Under the pieces are notes generated by a model, which ran no database searches, was not told the origin of the DNA, and was given only the letters and a program-made list of their open reading frames with translations. A stretch of 64,000 nt of DNA from Pseudolysinimonas yzui (GTDB lineage: Bacteria; Actinomycetota; Actinomycetes; Actinomycetales; Microbacteriaceae). The first letter of the stretch is position 1. Each line of letters begins with the position of its first letter. Where the stretch lies: the NCBI RefSeq assembly GCF_014653215.1, contig NZ_BNAI01000003.1, positions 186,001-250,000 on the forward strand, written 5' to 3'. Made by a program: the position numbers and the translations under genes. This document shows, one piece after another, positions 60,430-64,000 of the stretch.

Positions 60430-61506
60430 TCACCAGGCCGCGAGGGTGACGCCGAGCCAGGCCGCGAGATCCTCGAGCTCGACCCGCACGATCTCCTCCT
60501 CCTCGGGATCGAAGGGCAGCAACTCGTGCACGGCCGTGACCTTGAGCACCTCGGTCGCACGGTCGACCTCGGCATCGAGCAGCCCGACGAAGCGGTCGCC
60601 GAGCAGGATCGGATGCGCGAAGTAGCCATAGCGCCGCTGCGGCTTCGGCTTGAACTGCTCGAACACGTACTCGAAATCGAAGAGTTCTGCGAGGCGCGGG
60701 CGGTCGAAGAGCATCGGGTCGTACGGGTTGAGGAAGGCGATCCGGCCGCCCGGGTCGTCGTCGAGCGTGGCGAGTGCGTCGGGGTCGACCCGCCACTTCC
60801 ACTCCGACCCTTCCACCGTGGCCGCCTCGCCGACCGTGCCCACCGGAGTCCACGGCGACTTCTGCTTGGCGATGCCGGCGGCGCGCAGCCGACTCTGCTG
60901 CAGCAGCAGTTCGGCCTCCTCCGCTGTGTACTCGGGAAGATCCCGCGGATACACCCGCTCCGCCAGGTCCCAGCGCTTGTGTCGCCCCTCCCTCCCGACG
61001 ACGGCGACGACCCCCTGGCGCAGCAGGAAGTCGAGCATGATCGGGGTCTGGTTCGCGCCGGTCCAGCCGTCGGGCGGCCGCACGACTTCCGCCGTGTCGG
61101 GGATGTCGGCCGCGAGCAGCGGTCCGTCGGCGCGCAGGCGGGCGATCACCTCGGCTCGGAACGTCGCATTCGCGTCGAGCCAGGCACGCGAACTCTCGCG
61201 CCGCGGCCACGTCCGCATCGCCGGCAACATCAGGGGCAACATCCGGATGGGGCGGAACGCGCCGTCGAATTCGAACAGGTGCCGGTCGCGTTCGACGGCC
61301 TTCGACAGTTGCGCCGATTCGTACCCGCGGCCGATCCGCGACCAGAGGATCGTGTGCTCGGCCGGGGCGATCGTCGCCGTCGGGTCGATCTTGATCGCGC
61401 CAAGCTGGTCGGCGACCTCGACGACATCGCCGGGACGTTGCGCGTCGAGCAGCTGCGCGCTCACCGCGATGCGGCGGGCCTCATCCCTCGTGAGGTGGTG
61501 AACCAC
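60430..61506 (-). CDS. AlkZ/YcaQ-family winged-helix protein, divergent copy
   Basis: A 358-residue HTH_42-family protein related to the gene at 49226. The region of the QxD catalytic motif reads LGAIKIDPTATIAPAEHT, so Gln is replaced by Lys39 while Asp41 is kept. Other blocks are conserved: EFDGAFRPIRMLPLMLPAM, GRIAFLNPYDPMLFDRPRLAELFDFEYVFEQFKPKPQRRYGYFAHPILLGDRFVGLLDAEVD. Without the Gln, base excision may be changed or lost; it could bind DNA for another purpose. GTG 61506 is chosen at the conserved start; no clear ribosome binding site. Confidence 0.82.
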   Translation of the reverse strand: MVHHLTRDEARRIAVSAQLLDAQRPGDVVEVADQLGAIKIDPTATIAPAEHTILWSRIGRGYESAQLSKAVERDRHLFEFDGAFRPIRMLPLMLPAMRTWPRRESSRAWLDANATFRAEVIARLRADGPLLAADIPDTAEVVRPPDGWTGANQTPIMLDFLLRQGVVAVVGREGRHKRWDLAERVYPRDLPEYTAEEAELLLQQSRLRAAGIAKQKSPWTPVGTVGEAATVEGSEWKWRVDPDALATLDDDPGGRIAFLNPYDPMLFDRPRLAELFDFEYVFEQFKPKPQRRYGYFAHPILLGDRFVGLLDAEVDRATEVLKVTAVHELLPFDPEEEEIVRVELEDLAAWLGVTLAAW

Positions 61507-61535
61507 GCGACGAGACCCCGATTCCCGCGCCGGGT

Positions 61536-62858
61536 CTAGACCTTCGGGCGAACGGCCCAGGTCTCGAAGGCGGCGCGCGGGGTGTCGCGGGCCGGGATGC
61601 CGACGAGGTCGCGGCGGAACAGGAAGTTGATGATCCAGTTGCCGAAGACCCGCGCCTTGCGTTCCCACATCGGCATCGCGAAGCCGTGGTAGCCGCGGTG
61701 GGCCAGCCACGCGAGGAAGCCCTTGAGCGCAATCGGGCCGGACTGGAAGACACCGATGTACAAGCCGATGCCGGCCACGGCGCCGAGGTTCTTGTGACGG
61801 TACTCCCGCGGCTTCTCGCCCCGGATGTCGGCCACCAGGTTCTTGGCGAGCAGCTTGCCCTGACGCACGGCGTGCTGGGCGTTCGGCACGGTGAACCCGC
61901 CGACGCCCTGGTTGGGGACGAGGTCGGGGACCGCGGCGACATCACCGGCACCCCAGGCGTCGGGCACGACGCCGGCGTCGGAGATCACCCTGAGGTCGGC
62001 GCCGACGCGGAGGCGTCCGCGCTCCTCGGCGGGCAGATCGGTGTTGCGCATGACCGGGTTCGCCATCACGCCGGCCGTCCACATGATCGTGTCGGACTCG
62101 AACGACTCACCCGTGGAGAGCTCGATCTTGCCGTTGACCGCGCTCGCGAGCTGGGTGTCGAGGTGAACCGTCGCGGCGCGCTGTGCGAGGTTCTTCAGCA
62201 CCCAGTGGCTGGTCTTCAGCGACACCTCGGGCATGATGCGGCCCATCGCCTCGACGAGGTGGAAGTGCGTGTCGTCGATCGTGAGGTTCTTGTAGTGCCG
62301 CAGCAGGGCCGACGCGTAGGAGCGCAGCTCGCCGAACAGCTCGATGCCGGCGAAGCCGCCGCCGACGACGACGAAGGTCAGCAGGCGGTCCCGCTCGGGG
62401 CCGGCCGGCAGATTGGATGCCTTGGCGAAGCAGTCGGCGATGCGGTCGCGGATCGCGATGGCCTCTTCGATGTTCTTGAGACCGATCGCCTCATCGGCGA
62501 GACCCGGAATCGGGAAGGTGCGGGTGATCGCACCCGCCGTGACGACGATGGTGTCGTAGTCGACATCCCAGGGGTCTCCGACCGCGGGCGTGACCGTGAC
62601 CTTCTTCGCGGCGTGGTCGATCTTGCTGACACTTGCCGTGATGACTGTCGTCTTCTTGAGGTGGCGGCGGTGCGAAACGACCGCGTGACGCGGCTCGATC
62701 GACCCGGCGGCGACCTCGGGAAGGAAGGGCTGGTAGGTCATATACGGCAGCGGGTCGACGACCGTGACCTGAGCCTCTCCACGGGCAAGGTGCTTCTGCA
62801 GCTTCTTGGCCGTGTAGAAGCCGGCATAGCCACCGCCGACGATCAGGATTTTGCGCAC
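61536..62858 (-). CDS. ndh: Type II NADH dehydrogenase
   Basis: A 440-residue NDH-2, a non-pumping NADH:quinone oxidoreductase on the inner membrane face. FAD-binding ILIVGGGYAGFYTAKKL, NADH-binding TFVVVGGGFAGIELFGEL, AWGAGDVAAVPD, and the quinone-site-type region QGVGGFTVPNAQHAVRQGKLLAKNL. A C-terminal amphipathic segment (GFLAWLAHRGYHGFAMPMWERKARVFGNWIINFLFRRD) anchors it to the membrane. GTG 62858 has AGGAG nine bases upstream. Confidence 0.95.
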   Translation of the reverse strand: MRKILIVGGGYAGFYTAKKLQKHLARGEAQVTVVDPLPYMTYQPFLPEVAAGSIEPRHAVVSHRRHLKKTTVITASVSKIDHAAKKVTVTPAVGDPWDVDYDTIVVTAGAITRTFPIPGLADEAIGLKNIEEAIAIRDRIADCFAKASNLPAGPERDRLLTFVVVGGGFAGIELFGELRSYASALLRHYKNLTIDDTHFHLVEAMGRIMPEVSLKTSHWVLKNLAQRAATVHLDTQLASAVNGKIELSTGESFESDTIMWTAGVMANPVMRNTDLPAEERGRLRVGADLRVISDAGVVPDAWGAGDVAAVPDLVPNQGVGGFTVPNAQHAVRQGKLLAKNLVADIRGEKPREYRHKNLGAVAGIGLYIGVFQSGPIALKGFLAWLAHRGYHGFAMPMWERKARVFGNWIINFLFRRDLVGIPARDTPRAAFETWAVRPKV

Positions 62859-62891
62859 GTTACAAGGACTCCTCGCTGGATTACCACCAAT

Positions 62892-64000
62892 CTACCGCGA
62901 ACGCGACGACCGATTTCCCCGCACCGCCCCGACGGCGAGGCCACCGATGACGAACACCATCAGCGCGACCGCGAACAGGGGCGCCCCGACGAGTTGGAGG
63001 CTGACGAGACTCGGCAGCAGGACCCCGGTCGGATCCGGCACCCCGCGGTCGGGCTCGCGCTCCGGTGCCGCGATCGCCTCGGACGGCTCGGGGGTCGGGT
63101 CGGCTCGACGGTTGATGCGCACCCACTCGGCGAGATCACCCATCGGGTTCGCCGTCACCTCGGGCACCGTGGCGGAGACCGCGGCGCTCGCGTCGACGTA
63201 GCCGAACCCATAGGTGAAGTCGGCACCGGCCGGCCCGGTGTCGTGGGCGGTCGCGACGATCCGGTTGATCACGTTCGCGGCGTCGAGGTCCGGATGCGCG
63301 GCCCGCACCAACGCGACCACGCCGGCGACGATCGGCGTCGCGCCGCTCGTCCCCGCCCAGGTGATGTACCGACCGGCCGGGGTGACGCCGACGAGGCGTT
63401 CACTGGGCGCCGCGACCCCGATCGTGATGCCCTGCGCCGACGCGTTCCAGGACGCCTGACCGTTCTCGTCGACCCCGCCGACGGTGAGCACGCCGGGGAT
63501 GGTCGCGGGAGCGCCGACCTCGACCGAACCGCTGCCGCGATTGCCGGCCGCCGCGACCACGACCACGTCGTGCTCGGCGGCGTAGAGGAAGGCGTCGTCC
63601 CAGCTCTCCGGCCAATCGAGGGTGTTGCGCGACAGCGACATGTTGATGACATCCGCCCCGTTGTCGACCGCCCACGTCACGGCGTCGGCGATCTGGCCGT
63701 CGGAGTCGCCGTCGAACCCGACCGAGATGGTGAGCAGGGATGCCTCCGGCGCCGCCCCGATGACACCGGAGGTCGCACCGGTGCCCCGCCCCGCGGCGAG
63801 CGAGGCGACGAGGGTTCCGTGCTCGGGGTTCTCACCGATCGGCCGCTGCCCGTCGGGTGACCCGACGCCCGAGAAGTCGGTTCCCCCGACGACCGCACCC
63901 GCGAGGTCGGCGACCCCACCCGCGACCCCGGTGTCGATGATCGCGATCGTCACGCCGGCTCCGCGGGTCACCGCCCACGCGTCGCGGATTCCGTAGTCGT
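62892..64000 (-). CDS. S8 subtilisin-like serine protease, N-terminus outside window
   Basis: Reading is open to the right edge; the signal peptide and any propeptide are missing. Catalytic Asp in ITIAIIDTGVAGG, His in NPEHGTLVASLAAGRG, the oxyanion Asn in VVAAAGNRGSGS, and Ser in WAGTSGATPIVAGVVALV. A C-terminal Pro/Glu-rich linker and one membrane helix (LQLVGAPLFAVALMVFVIGGLAVGAV) with a basic tail (RGNRSSRSR) anchor it to the membrane, as in mycosins of type VII secretion. No ESX genes are visible in the window, so that role is only a possibility. It lies 33 bases upstream of ndh. Confidence 0.93.
   Translation of the reverse strand, partial: DYGIRDAWAVTRGAGVTIAIIDTGVAGGVADLAGAVVGGTDFSGVGSPDGQRPIGENPEHGTLVASLAAGRGTGATSGVIGAAPEASLLTISVGFDGDSDGQIADAVTWAVDNGADVINMSLSRNTLDWPESWDDAFLYAAEHDVVVVAAAGNRGSGSVEVGAPATIPGVLTVGGVDENGQASWNASAQGITIGVAAPSERLVGVTPAGRYITWAGTSGATPIVAGVVALVRAAHPDLDAANVINRIVATAHDTGPAGADFTYGFGYVDASAAVSATVPEVTANPMGDLAEWVRINRRADPTPEPSEAIAAPEREPDRGVPDPTGVLLPSLVSLQLVGAPLFAVALMVFVIGGLAVGAVRGNRSSRSR

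Noticed and set aside
59110-63860. Very long plus-strand open frames opposite the 59-64 kb genes
   Set aside because: They cross the tRNA and several clear minus-strand genes and show no domain or ribosome binding site.
62892-64000. Type VII secretion locus around the mycosin-like protease
   Set aside because: No EccC, EsxA/B or other ESX component is in the window; S8 proteases with membrane anchors also occur alone.

Overview
The window is a gene-dense, GC-rich actinobacterial chromosome segment. Third codon positions are strongly G/C, GTG and TTG starts are common, and neighbouring genes overlap at ATGA, GTGA or TGATG junctions. A DUF6264 gene and the overall gene set point to the family Microbacteriaceae; genus cannot be set from sequence alone. 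There is no rRNA, insertion sequence, prophage or CRISPR array. One tRNA gene is present.

Layout. 1-7,980: the 5' end of gcvT behind a tandem glycine riboswitch, a large membrane patatin-like lipase, small membrane proteins, an SDR lacking its usual catalytic residues, and a flavin monooxygenase-like pair. 8,040-11,040: an accessory-looking patch with a PIN/RHH toxin-antitoxin pair, a TPR protein and two unknown genes. 11,027-18,300: ychF, a DEDDh exonuclease, ppsA with a DosR-like promoter box, mmsA and rmuC. 18,277-24,640: two divergent regulated units, TetR with a heterodimeric ABC exporter, and ArsR with a SulP anion transporter. 24,647-26,819: glpX and fba, divergent, which with ppsA gives a gluconeogenic theme. 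26,826-30,777: an ispH operon carrying an orphan histidine kinase and a membrane partner. 30,867-35,993: lipoprotein, xseA, xseB, DUF4245, carbonic anhydrase, fumC, HNH nuclease. 36,099-45,061: phoH2-type gene, a class V aminotransferase fold gene, isoprenyl transferase, trhA, DUF4307, greA, and an AI-2E/ilvA/DUF2332 operon. 45,092-49,083: a complete ABC importer. 49,226-51,978: a YcaQ-like glycosylase, htpX and lemA. 52,000-59,247: a coupled six-gene glycoside operon under a TetR regulator. 59,335-64,000: an acyltransferase-like membrane protein, the tRNA, a second YcaQ-like gene, ndh and the 3' part of a subtilase.

Much of the backbone (ychF, ispH, xseAB, AI-2E protein, DUF4245, glpX, fumC, phoH2, isoprenyl transferase, trhA, DUF4307, greA) matches the gene set I know around Rv1080c-Rv1112 of Mycobacterium tuberculosis. 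This is therefore an old actinobacterial neighbourhood with later insertions and at least one apparent loss: mca is absent between the small membrane protein and DUF4307. Many genes lack a ribosome binding site and instead have a TANNNT -10 hexamer 6-9 bases before the start codon, so leaderless transcription seems to be the rule here.

The items most worth follow-up are a two-copy palindromic repeat with a shared core (12,127 and 35,930), a short-variable-arm tRNA with a UAA anticodon, the glycoside operon, the orphan kinase pair, and the DosR-like box before ppsA.
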